Below are positions 1 to 11,300 of a stretch of 40,689 bases of DNA, piece after piece. Both the position numbers and the translations under genes were made by a program. The notes under the pieces were generated by a model. That model was not told the DNA's origin and made no database searches. It worked only from the letters and a program-made list of their open reading frames with translations. Numbering within the stretch: position 1 is the first letter of the stretch; each line of letters begins with the position of its first letter. Source of the DNA: Podila epigama (lineage: Eukaryota > Mortierellomycota > Mortierellomycetes > Mortierellales > Mortierellaceae); assembly GCA_015679605.1 (NCBI GenBank), contig JAAAVE010000052.1:1-40689 (forward strand). The letters run 5' to 3'.

Positions 1-296
1 AAGAACGTTGTAGGGTGGGAAGAGTAGACAAAGAGAGTTTAGTTCAGTCCGTTCATTTTCATTGGAGGGATGATAGGGAATAATAACGCGATTAGCGTAG
101 ATGGCAATGAACCCAAAAAAGTGAGTGAGAGTGAGTGAGTGAGAGAGAGAGAGAAAAGTGAGCGAGAGAAGCAATGACAATTGTCCAGGACGGTACAGTA
201 GTGTAAACTTGATGGATGCACTCACTACTCAGTGATGTCTGACACTGAACGTAGTGAAAGAAGGTTCCGACATGGGGGACCTTGTCATGATTACAG

Positions 297-335
297 GTTT
301 GGTTTGGTTTGGTTTGGTTTGGTTTGGTTTTGGTG
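297..335. repeat. GGTTT pentamer tandem repeat
   Basis: About seven tandem copies of GGTTT, the last slightly altered (GGTTTTGG). It lies in the non-coding left flank. The unit differs from the fungal telomere unit TTAGGG and the array is short, so I read it as a simple microsatellite. Confidence 0.9.
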
Positions 336-806
336 AATTTGACTGAAATGCCTAGAGTGAGTGCCTTTTGGTTCGTTGGTGTCGTTGTGGGCTACGCTTG
401 TCTTTGTCTTTTTTCCACACAATCCATCATCATAATATTCGTCTAGGTCAACAGATGCCGAGTGGCCTTGGAAAGAGTGAATCGCTCTTTACAATCAATT
501 TCGCTGTACAATCATCATACCTCCCTTTTCTTTGCTCCCCTTTTACCACAAAAAACTACACATTCATACGACATTCCATCTCCATCATCCTGCGGATATC
601 CCCCTATTCACCACACCAGTCTTCGCTGCAAACAGGAGCGCAACGGACAACAACAAACTCTTTCAACCGCACCCTCAAGATAGACCTCATGTCTCTGAAC
701 ACATTGCCGCCCCAGGATTCGATATGCCTGCCCTACCCAGTCACTTGTTCACTACCAGGGTCGCAGTCGCCATGACATTGCCAGTTGTTTGTAACCTTTT
801 CCTTTC

Positions 807-1046
807 ATGTTCAGATCTCTTTCAATTCACGGATGGGAGGGGGCCAGCAAAGGTTCCCCCTTTAGGACAAGCACTAGCCAGCTCAATTCCTTAGGTCAGA
901 CCCAAAGCGCAAGTCAAACACAAAAGGCATTCACGGGATCTTCAATTGTCTTTAAGAAAAAGCCAGAAGGCGGCACACTCTTGCGTCTACTGGCTTGTTG
1001 TCAGGCAAAGTCAACATTCCATTTATCTTACCGCACTCAGAGATGA
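807..1046 (+). CDS. Possible small ORF or terminal exon, unrecognised
   Basis: A 79-codon open frame beginning MFRSLSIHGW and ending LSYRTQR before TGA. It contains a Ser/Gln/Thr-rich middle and a basic segment (FKKKPEGG) followed by a hydrophobic one (LLRLLACC). The ATG sits inside a pyrimidine-rich run ending in CAG at 813-815, so the real feature, if any, could instead be a last exon starting at about 816. If real, it would converge on GYP7 with about 130 bp between stops, consistent with the compact convergent pairs elsewhere in the window. I do not recognise the product, and a chance ORF is quite possible. Confidence 0.18.
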   Translation: MFRSLSIHGWEGASKGSPFRTSTSQLNSLGQTQSASQTQKAFTGSSIVFKKKPEGGTLLRLLACCQAKSTFHLSYRTQR

Positions 1047-1178
1047 ATGTCCATCTCAAATGACTTCATGGTGTTCATCATGTCGTGAATGGGGGGTTTC
1101 TTTTTTTTTTGTTTTTTTTATATTCTATTTTATTTTATTTTATTTTTCCTTGCCTATGGCAATAGGTAACTTGTAACT

Positions 1179-4100
1179 TCAATTGGGCACGGGTGTACTT
1201 GTCATCAATAATCGCCGCAAGGAAGCTGGGAGATCTGGGATCTTTGATAATGACTGACTGGAGGCTCGGGGCCCTGAACGGCTCGAGTCCGTACTACCAG
1301 AGGCAATATCATCATTGTCTTTTTGGCTATCAATCTTGTCAGCCAAGTTCTTCAAGCGTCTGTACAAGACCTCCGCATCCTGTAAAGTTTCTTCCAGATC
1401 AATGGTCATGCTCAGATCGTTCACATACTAACATCAAAGAACCCAAAAAATTGGATCACGATGAACCCAATAGTTAGATTGTGAGGTAACAAAGTTAGAA
1501 CTCTACATGCTATCCACAAGAACTTGTATCCCCATATCCTCAAAGAAAACAACGGCACACAAACCTTCAGAATCTCATCAAATCCTTGCAGGTGATCCAT
1601 AATGATATCTCGGTGCTTGTCCAAAATAGCCATGGCAACAAACAAGTGAAACTGACTTGACAAATGATCCGAGAACAAAACTTCCCAAAGTCGCATAATG
1701 TCAACCCATTCGAACTCTCGTTTGAACCAGATCAACAACCATCGGAAACAAAAGAACAAGTTCAGAGCCTCACATTTTTCTATGGAGGATCATGGAGATG
1801 GTTGTTCATCAGATTTTGATCAATATCCAGGACCGAGCGACCCCAAAACAAAAGAAAGTGTGAGAACAAAAGCAACGAAAAGAAAGAGTGACAGGAAGAG
1901 AGAGAGAGAGATGCAAACTTACCAAGATGTGCATACAACTTTGGGTCAAGAGTTTGAATAAGTTTTCCCAAAGTCTCAAGCTGACTCTGCATCCCGACCT
2001 GATCACGGTAAAAGTTTTTCTTGGTCTTTTCCATTAGACCTACAAAAGCCCAAAATCCCATGACCTCGTCACCCATAACAGCAAACACGGGTGCCAAAAG
2101 ATCAGACATTCCCTGCACGTAACCTTCAAGTAAGTTGGTCTCATTCGAGGATAGGGGTGATGGGCTGGTTCCGACAGGGCAAGAGTCTTTCGCGCCCGCA
2201 CTACGCACCGAATGTTTCTCCGCCCAAACATTATAAGTCAGCAATATGTCTTTGAGCAACTCCAGATTCTCGTTCGATCCTACACCCGTGAAATCGCCAG
2301 TCGGGTTGGGCAACGTCTCGGAGGCAAAGAAGGAGATAGTCCTATCTGTCCGATGAACGTCTTTCTCAATACGCAGCTTTTGCTCTTGAAAGGCCTCGGA
2401 CTCTTGCACAGCTGCGCTATCAAACCACACTCGTTTAAGTGCAAAGTACTCTTCGCTGATAATAATACATTCGATAATTTACAAATCAAGAAGTGTGAGT
2501 ACATCATGTTGTTAACACACATGCCAATGTCAAAACGGAGCAAAACCGACAAGAACAACTGCAAACCAAATAGACAACGAAGCAAAAAAGAAATAATGAC
2601 ACACAACATACGTTTTTGTGGTTTGGAGTGCAACGCGTTCCGCTTCAGTCGAGTCCCAGGGATAGATGCCCAAAAAAAACTTCCACACCTGAATCCTGAT
2701 ATCATGATCAATTCCTCCACGAAAAACAACTTCTCGGACCTTTGCTTCTGGTACAAGTAAACGTCCTTGCTCATCAAAGAAGGTAAACCATTCCATAGGT
2801 GACAAGGGTTCCGTACGCGAGTGGTGAATCATGGCGCATTCAGTCTCCAACTAATTAGCGAGATATGAATAGAGTGAACAAGAAGAGAATGCATAAATAA
2901 AGGTTAAGAAGCGCCCAGGGCTCCCCAAAGAAGGGAAGAGGAACATGGTGACATAGCGTGACATCACAAATACATAACATATCTTACATCCAGAACATTA
3001 AAAGTGCCCAATGGCCCTTCCTCATCTTCGTGATCATTGATACGGCGCTTGTCATTCGCATGGTTGCGGCATGCCCGGGACAAGGGTGAATTCGAGTGGG
3101 ATTTTCCCATGGCCTCGAGTTCACGTCGTTCGCGATCACCTTGATCTGCAACAGTCGCTGCCCACTTGGCAAGGTACACTCGAGCAGAGTCATAGTCGTC
3201 CATGACTCTTTTGGCAGCATCCGAATCCTGAATACGTTGTTGTACATGTGGGGGTAAGATTTGCTTTGTGATAGGGTGGTCAAGGATGGTTGTGGCTGTT
3301 TCTCGTGAGAACCTGGCAACCTGTGAGAATCGCTCCAAAATATTCCATCGCATCTCCTTCACAGTCTAACAAAGTACAAGATTTGACAGTGACAGTATGG
3401 TTTTTTTACGAACATGAGTATCTCGTTTGTTGACAAAACGGATGGAAAAAAAAAAAAAAAAAAAAAAAAAAGGCACACAGTTCTTACAATGACTAATGGA
3501 TCAATATGTTGCTCGAATGGCAGTGGAGTGCGTGGCCGCCCTGGTGATCCTATATTTTCTGTACCTACTGCAGAACGCGTTGATGAAGCGGACAGCCCGT
3601 GCTGATGCATGGATCCATGAGCTTGGCCGGATTCCGAAAGTGATCGCCTTCGCTGCATACCTTCAATAGTAATGGGGCCAATGCCTTTTACTGAAGACGT
3701 TCCAGTTGGTGCTTGGGAACCCGATATTATCTTAGCAGCACTGGTTTCATCAATAAGTTCAGACTGTCTGGCGCTTGAGTCAATCCTAGGGTGTTCGCTC
3801 AGCCCATGATGAGGATGCTCAAAGCCTTGTGTTTGGAGTGGGTGATAAATGGGTGGCTCGGTTGCCGAGATTATTGGTGACACTACGCCGTGGTTTATCT
3901 TGTCGACCTCCGATGCATTCATGAGATATACTCCTGGTTCGACTGCACTTCCTACAATATCACACAAGGTTTCAAGCTGACTAAGTAGCTCCTGGCCACC
4001 CCAAGAAGGAGTGCCCCCATCGTGCACCTTTCCATTAAACGACCCTTCGTCATGGAAGTAGAATGCTGGAAGTGATTCACCACCAATTAGATTGACAATG

Positions 4101-5229
4101 ATGGAACCATATCTGTCCTTCATTTTAGGAGGATACGCAAGAAGCGAATATATGTGCTGCAAAGGAATGCCGACCTCATAGTCAGATGGACGGAAGGAAC
4201 GAGACTTTTCGTCAGGAGACCTTGGAGGGGCGACAAAGGTTGTGCCTATCACCAAAAAGAAGACACAGAGTTAGCAATGCATCCTTTGGCATGCTTGGTG
4301 GGGAGAGGCAAGCAACAAGAATGAATGTAGATCAAAGTCGCTCACCGCTGTCGTCCTCGTTGCCATGGTTCGGAATATCGATGTAGGCATCATCATTCAT
4401 GCCTGGAATGGAAGCCTCTGGAGTCCATGCGAAGATGTATTCGCGGTTCGCCTAGACAAGGGCAGTTGCGTGACGTGTGAGAGGACCATCGACTTTTTGA
4501 AATGGCCAGAAAATGAAAATTGAAAAAATTGTGCCACGCCAAGACAAATCTTGGCGTTGCAAAATGCTTGCCAAGATTTTAAATACGAGACAACCACGTT
4601 TTCATTTACTACCAGTACCGTTTCAATAAGCGATAAGAATCCTGGAAGTCCGTCCTTGTTATCTGAAGTGATCTTGACAAAGACTTTGGGTTGTGTGAAG
4701 AGAAGCCTTGGATGAGCAGACACTGGTTCTTGCTCCAACTTTTTTTTTTTATAAAATCATAAATAAATAAAAGATATGTTAGTTGATTCATGGAACTCAA
4801 GTCAAGGTTATATTGGCTCGCCTCGGCGTTAGCTCGTCGTGTAACTTGAGGTTCGACGAAGAGCAACTTCAATAGTTTGAATTGGAGACAAGTCTGCTGT
4901 GAGGTCATCTCTGTGAATTGTACCTCCAAATCCTCCATTTGAGCCACAAGAGAATCGTCTTCCATGACGGCCAATGAAGATGAATGTGCTGCTGTTGTTT
5001 TCGGAGTTCCTGAGTGGAAGGTTGTCTGTTAAGTGATATGGATGGATGTGTATATAAGGCTTAGAAAAAGTAAAAGACAAAAGAGACAAAAGTAGAAAAG
5101 GTGGAGAGAAAGGCAGTGGATACTTGTTGGCTTGAAAATTCCCGTGACAAATTCTGCCAGAGTACACACGCCCCTTACTCTTGGCATAAGAGCCAGACTC
5201 GGCATGCACGTCTTGGTGCTCTGTACCAT
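1179..5229 (-). CDS. GYP7: Gyp7/TBC1D15-type Rab GTPase-activating protein
   Basis: Ten exons (5229-5179, 5025-4924, 4738-4619, 4451-4346, 4245-3488, 3365-2988, 2850-2612, 2455-1923, 1779-1565, 1427-1179) sum to 916 codons in phase. The family accelerates GTP hydrolysis by Ypt7/Rab7-class GTPases at the vacuole and late endosome. An N-terminal Rab-binding-like region (about residues 50-290, with KVFVK, GLPGFLSLIE and FAWTPE) precedes a TBC domain at about 520-840. The arginine finger lies in the motif EKDVHRTDR (Arg about 620) and the glutamine finger in GYVQGMSDLLAP (Gln about 699), so both catalytic fingers are present. The motif LFFCFRWLLIWFKREF follows. About 30 extra Ser/Pro-rich residues precede the glutamine-finger motif. 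The start in ACCATGG gives an in-phase 17-codon first exon. The first two exons are the least certain part. It is tandem with ECM29, with 101 bp between the two genes. Confidence 0.92.
3446..3471. repeat. 26-nt A homopolymer (T-run in sense of GYP7 intron)
   Basis: An uninterrupted A-run on the plus strand inside the GYP7 intron between exons 3488 and 3365. On the coding strand it is a poly-T tract starting about 15 nt after the donor site. It is a likely hotspot for length variation or sequencing error. Confidence 0.95.
4739..4923 (-). other. GYP7 intron with an A-rich 3' splice site
   Basis: The donor is GTACAA after ...TTGGAG. In the sense direction the intron ends with a branch-like CAACTAACAT followed by T/A-rich DNA and an uninterrupted run of about eleven A's right before the acceptor AAG. 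There is no pyrimidine tract next to the AG. The join is supported by phase (GAG | TTG) and by the following Rab-binding-like sequence. Confidence 0.6.
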
Positions 5230-5330
5230 GGTCAAACTGACTGTCGCAGATCATACAAAGGACACTTTTTTTAATTCTTTGTCAAGTATTCTTTAAAGTT
5301 TATGTCATTGATCCTTTTCTTTGCGAAAAC

Positions 5331-8300
5331 TTATAACTCCATATATAAAACAGCGGCAGCCTCCGATACACTAGGTACTGGGTCCTTCTTTGCAACCAAA
5401 AGCACCTCCTTCACCTTGCTTAAAACCGAGTCTGTGCAGTATGGGGTGTCTAAAAGCAATCACATAGAAGAGGTAAAGTCAGAATCAAACCCACTTCCAT
5501 TGTTATACAACAAAGAAACACGAAAAATACTTACTTCCGATCTTTGCAATAATCGCCTTTACGAGATCCAAACCTTGGATACGAAGGCCAATGTACTTGA
5601 AATCTTTCAACGCTCCATCTACAACACTATCCAATATCAAAAGAATAGTTTCCTCCGAAACGACATGATGCTCATTGGTGGTCACGTCAAGTTTGGCGAA
5701 AAACTTGTCAAGGGAGTCCAATAGGGCACTACGCACGTTCCAAACGTTTCGCACCAGAGCATTACTGACATGAACGGCGAACTCGGACGAATATTCAGCT
5801 AATATCAAGAAATCAAAGTGGTGAGTGTTCCTGGACATGCACTGAATGTGTCCAAAGGTTGACAATACTACCTACCTTGATGTTTGGCCGTCCTTGTCCA
5901 CGACCTTCCAAGAGCACGCCCTGCGCTAGCCATGACCATCAGCTGTAGTGGCTTGTTGTGCTCGTCATCGTCGTCTTCATCGGCATCATCGTCCTTGATA
6001 AGGCTGAGGAGAGTAGTTTTTACTTCAAAGTAAAAATCAATCTCATCAAACGCGTCAAGGAACGTTCCCAACGCATCAATCGCATGTCGTCGATAACGTT
6101 TGTTCACTTTCTTGGCTTCGCGTAACAATATCTAATTAGGTAGAAGAAGGGGAAGAAGGGAGCCACGTCGTTACATCACATTCTTAAAGGTACTCTTGAT
6201 GTAGGGGTGTCACGTTTCGGTTTGAACACGAACCTTTGCAATTTCCTTCAATTTGTCTTGCTGTCCATCAAAGAACGACCTTGAAGATATCGCCAAGGCA
6301 GGCAATAACTCTACTACACTCTCTTTTCCTTCCCAAGTTCTTCCACTCAAGCAATCCAAGACTATGGGAAGCAGGGTTTCCATGAAACGGTTCAAATCTA
6401 GGACGCATCAAACGAGCACTATGTCAATATTACAAAGTACAATTATCTACGGGCCGAGATTCAGAGATTTCATTTCAAAGCTTCTTACCCATAACTTCTG
6501 TGACAGACTTTAAAGCAGCGGCCGACTGTTTCTTTGCGTTCCACGAGGCAGATATGAGCTGGGTAGAGAGCAGTTCGATGATTTCCTGAGCATAAAGTTT
6601 GACTGCGGATGAGGACCCTGTAGTGTTCTCTTCCCATACATCTTTCCAAATCCCATTAATGTCTTGGATGGCGTCGAACTTTCCAAAGAACACTGTTGGT
6701 AAAATGGTAGAGGATACAGCCTTGAAGCGATCAGAGGCGTTTTTGGATATCTCACGCGTCGTAATTGCTGCGATAGACCTAATTTCGTCGTCTAGGTACG
6801 AGCAATTGAGCAGAAGAGTTTAATTTTCACAGCTAAGAAACGTGGCAACAAGCACAGAAACCGTCGCAACCTCATACCTGTAGATTCCAGATAATAGCCG
6901 TCCAAGCGTTTCATAAATACTTCCAGTTCTGCATCTGTTGCAAGTCTACAGAGATAACCAACAGCAACTGCATACGATTTTCTCACTACCGGCGACTTGT
7001 CCTTAATTGCGGATCCCAAGACTTTCAAAATACCGTGGCTATGTGGCCTAAGCACAGCCGGTTTCTTGATACAGAGGGATACTAGGAGATGAGCAACACC
7101 AGCCTAAAGGTTGTTTGATTCAATTGTTGGAAAAAAAAAAAGGCATTTCATGTCAGATCTCGCCACATAGTCGAATGATATTTTCGACTTATAAGGAACT
7201 CACCTTAGTCGGCAGGCCAACAGCCTTTCGGATTGTTGAGATGAGGGCATCAGATAAATCTGCTATAACCCTATCGTCCACATGTTCAACGCAAGCCTCA
7301 ATGCCTTCCATCTACGAATATATAGCAAAAATTAGACGTGAACAACAAACAACAAAACAAGAACATCCACTGAATGTCAATCCTCTTACCATTGGTGAAA
7401 GTTTGGCAGCATTCAGGCGGCTACTCTCCAATTGTTCTTGAGAGACTTGGTATTTATCAGTGTGAAAGCTCAGATAATCTATTTGGTCAGAAATAAGTGA
7501 AAATGTCGGAAAAGGTCAGAATCATCGTGATCTCATATTGCTTGTTTCCTTCTTTCCTTCCTCAAACAAACAAAAGTTGTTTATCAGGCACATACTCATC
7601 ATTTGCGGTTCCATCGACGTCAAGCCTTCCAACAGCGCTACGATGATCGCTGAGATGTGTGAACGTAGGAGTGGTCCAGCCTGCTTACAGATCTTGAGTA
7701 AGGTGGTCAAGCTAAACTTGGAGACCTCTTCCGCACTAGATAGGAGACCTCTCGTCAAAAGGAAGGGAACCATAATGTCCAAAACCCTTCGGCCTTCCGC
7801 ATCCGTGACATTTTTCGGATCACAGTACTTCACAGTCATCAATGTCAGTGCTCGGCATGTTTTAAAAGCTGCAACACGCACACTCTCCTTAATGTCATCA
7901 AGAGCACGGAATGACATTGTCCAAATGTTTTCCAGGTATTGCTCAATTTCCTTGACGGATCGACCTTGCAGTAAGTCTGCCATTGCTAAACAACTATGGA
8001 GCAATCCAACAATACACTCTCCATTAATGATCACACCAACTTGCTGACAAACGTTGCAAGCACTTTAAAAAGACAAACCTTGATTCACGAGTCCGCCAAG
8101 CTCTGGCACCCATGCCCTCTAAAAGGTCTTTGATGATGACGTCAAAGTACTCCTGAACAGCTTTCTTGGGTTCTTTCACAAGAGCTCTCCAAATGCTAGT
8201 CATAGCCTCATTCACCTTGGGATTAGGGTCATATTGGAAGCGATACAGCCGAGGAATGAGTGTGACTAGGTGAGGTTTCAGTTCAGCCTCTGCCTGGGAG

Positions 8301-11300
8301 ACAATCGAAGAAAAACCAAAGGCGGCGCCTTTTCGAGACTGCCACATTGAGTTGTGGCTCGCAAGATGCATAAACTTGTAGACCAATTCTGGCTGGTTCA
8401 TATCACTGGCTAAAGACAGAATGGACTGGTAGGTTGACAAGGACGAGCCATCTGGAGCTTGACCAAGAGCGTTTCCATCAAACAACTCTGTCTCGCCAGT
8501 TACTTTTTGGGCAGTCTTACGATCGCCAAACATCCCGACCAGAGAGTCCACCAGCTGGGCACGCATCGACTGGTCGCCCAGATCATAAACGAGGCCAATA
8601 CCTTTGGAGGCAACCTCCTGAGTCAGTTCTATTAAAATCCCCCAATCATGGTCAGAAATCTCATTTTTATAACAAGGTTAATAGTTATCCGTTTATCCAT
8701 TGTTCTAGCAATCGATTTCATACCATCACGGTCGGAAAGCAGGCTCGAAAAGATAGCGTGAAGTCTCGGAAGTTGCATCTACAAACAAACAAACAAAAAA
8801 GACAGTAAGTAATATTTTCATACAAACACAGGTTAGTCTGGCAGACCAAGAAAAGGCATGCACAATACCTTCACAGCATCGTGGCCCGAGCAGAATTTGA
8901 CAATGGAAAGTAGCCAAATGCAGGCTGCCTTTTTGGTGGCTGCTTTGAGCGACGTTGCCATGGTGTTGAGAATAGTGTTCAAAATATCGTCCAAAACCTC
9001 GTTGCTCGTATTAGCCTTTGGTGGTTCTTGGTCCGCCACATCGGCATGTACATCCATAGCGGAGCACTCCCAACCTGCACCAATGCATGCAATGGCCTCT
9101 CCAATTGTAAAGTTAACTTCTGTTTGTTTCGTCGATTTCGGCCCGATTTCATAAAAGAATGCCAAAATGTCCTTTGACGATTCAGGGTTTCCAACGCCTA
9201 TATGACCTAGAGCCGTAATGGCGCTCTCCTGTGTTTTGATGTCCTTGATGTCCTTGGCGGTCTCAATAACCTTGGGAATAACGCTGCTTGTGTTCTTCGA
9301 GGGTATGACTCCATATCTACCAATTTCTCCCAGACTGATGCATGCTGCAGCAACAAGCATGGTTTGTTTCGACTCCAACTCATCAACAATATCGAGCACA
9401 GCATCCTCGAACTCGATGCGAGGAACAATATCAAAAACTTTGGATGGGTATCTGTAAAGTAATCTACCCAAAACAAATCCAACCGCTAGCAGGCTTCCAT
9501 GGCGCAGCTCTGAAGTAACCTAAGAATGTCACCCCATACAGCACAGATTAGATTTTCACCAGCCTTCTCTTAGGTTTAAGTCTCACCTGCGGAAATAACT
9601 GCAAAAAATACCTGTTTGGTTTTATCCTTCACCGCTGACGTCAACTCGCGAAAGAAACGCAAAAAGTTTTCCCGCTGTTCGCTTGACTCATTCAAGTGAT
9701 CAGTAGTTACAAGTCCTATTATATGGGCGACTGCATGACGAGATTCCACCTTTGGGGATCCAAGATGAGGCTATGAAGCGTATGAAAGTGAGGTATATGA
9801 CACGTTGTTAGAAACGCGTCCTTGATGAAATTCATCCGACTCTTTTCATTTCCTACTAACCTTGAACCAGCTGAGACGCTGCGAATACTGTTGAGACAGA
9901 TCACTCGGTGACAACGAAAACAATTCCAGAAGGCAGGTAAGGGCCGTGGAATGTAGGATCTTGTCTGATCATAGTGTGCATAGCATTGCCGAATGTGAGT
10001 ATTTAGATAATATCGAGAGAAATGGTAGATCGCTGTTCATTTCGATATTGATGTATATACCTTGAGGCCCTTGGTGATTCAGTGCTGTCTCCAAAAAGGA
10101 TATGTACTCGGATAAAGGCTTTGTATCACTGTCAATCAGATTTTCTCGGTCCCACATGTCCTTTAGCCATTTCTTTACGCGCAATCTTGTTGTCGAAGTG
10201 AAAACTATCTCCTGAAGCTCATAATCATTGGATGATTCTTCAATAATTACGTCCAGGTCTGCGCTTGTGATAAGCAGGCGCCGGAAGAACTGCAGAATAT
10301 GAATAAAAACATCCGAGGAGAAACCCATGATGAATGACTTGCCAAACGTAGGACGAGTTTGAGCTTCATCTCGACGAAGAGTCTGCGACTTTGCTTTGAT
10401 CATCCTGACAAGCTCGACGAAATCGGGAAGCATAGATCTGTCACTCATTGTGGAATGCTCCTCCAGCGCCTGACTTGTCGGGAATGTGAGTCCACGTTTG
10501 GCTTCCTCCCGGATTTCCAGTTTTTCATCCGCGATCAACAAAAGGCACACGAGTTTCGAAGCGACGTCAGAGAACTGAAAGAGATCGGTCGCATACTTTA
10601 CGGCACAGAATCTAGCATGATGTTCTTCCTATATCCGATTGAACGCCCGTCAATTAGAAATTAGCAGAGCTTGGATGACAATGCATTTCGTAGACTTTTT
10701 ATCTCGAGCATCTCGCTAGTGCCAATACCTTGCTGATGTTTGCTTCGATGATGGCGATAATTTTGTCTTTATCCTCCTTCTGAGCCCACTCCTCCATCGG
10801 GCTGAATGCTTCGAGCATAGTGCACAGAGACTCTTGAATGTAAGTCTTAACGTTTGGAGGCTGGGACACCAAATGATCAAAAAAGTCTTTTAAAATCTGG
10901 AGGTCCTTTCTGAATATTGTCGGGACTAGATGCAACACAATGGAACATTGCGCAATGTTATTAGAAACGACAAAGGATCATTCATCATGTGCCTTTATCT
11001 AAGCCTTACCTCGTTTAGAAATTAGGCTAATGGCGACATAAGCAAAGCCTTTAGCAGCGTCACTGTCTATAAATGATGTGAGTTAGAATTCAATTCCAGC
11101 TTCTGCAGCCAGTCAAAGTGACAATATTGATATGTGAATGCGTATAAAATACCGATTCCAACAGCAGCCTCGTTCTCACGAGTATATTTGAGAAGACCTG
11201 AGACGAGGACTGGAGCAATGGGTGTGAGTGACGCTTGCGAGCTCTACAGAAGGAGCCACGAAGGAATGCAGACATGTGAATACAATATATACATTTTCGA

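Larger units (their letters stand above)
1..1178. other. Left flank without a confident gene
   Basis: I see no gene here that I can support. The stretch contains a GA/GT-rich low-complexity run near 120-155, a GGTTT pentamer repeat near 297-335, a pyrimidine-rich plus-strand segment (about 400-660) that resembles a fungal promoter or 5' UTR, and A/T-rich DNA (1095-1150). The last part probably holds the 3' UTR and polyadenylation region of the minus-strand GYP7 gene. On the minus strand, bases 1-230 are CT-rich, which would fit the upstream region of a gene running off the left edge. That is inference from style only. Confidence 0.5.

Noticed and set aside
297-335. GGTTT repeat as a telomere
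   Set aside because: The array is short and internal, and its unit is not a fungal telomere unit such as TTAGGG.
368-894. Overlapping plus-strand ORFs of 73-135 codons in the left flank
   Set aside because: Composition is that of a pyrimidine-rich non-coding region (His/Ser/Pro/Leu strings). No motif is recognisable, and the frames overlap each other.
5302-5724. Plus-strand ORF of 140 codons
   Set aside because: It is the antisense shadow of the last two ECM29 exons and the intron between them. The minus-strand reading gives conserved ECM29 sequence.
7538-8047. Plus-strand ORF of 169 codons
   Set aside because: It lies opposite ECM29 exon 19, whose minus-strand product has the family motif SSCLAMADLLQGR.
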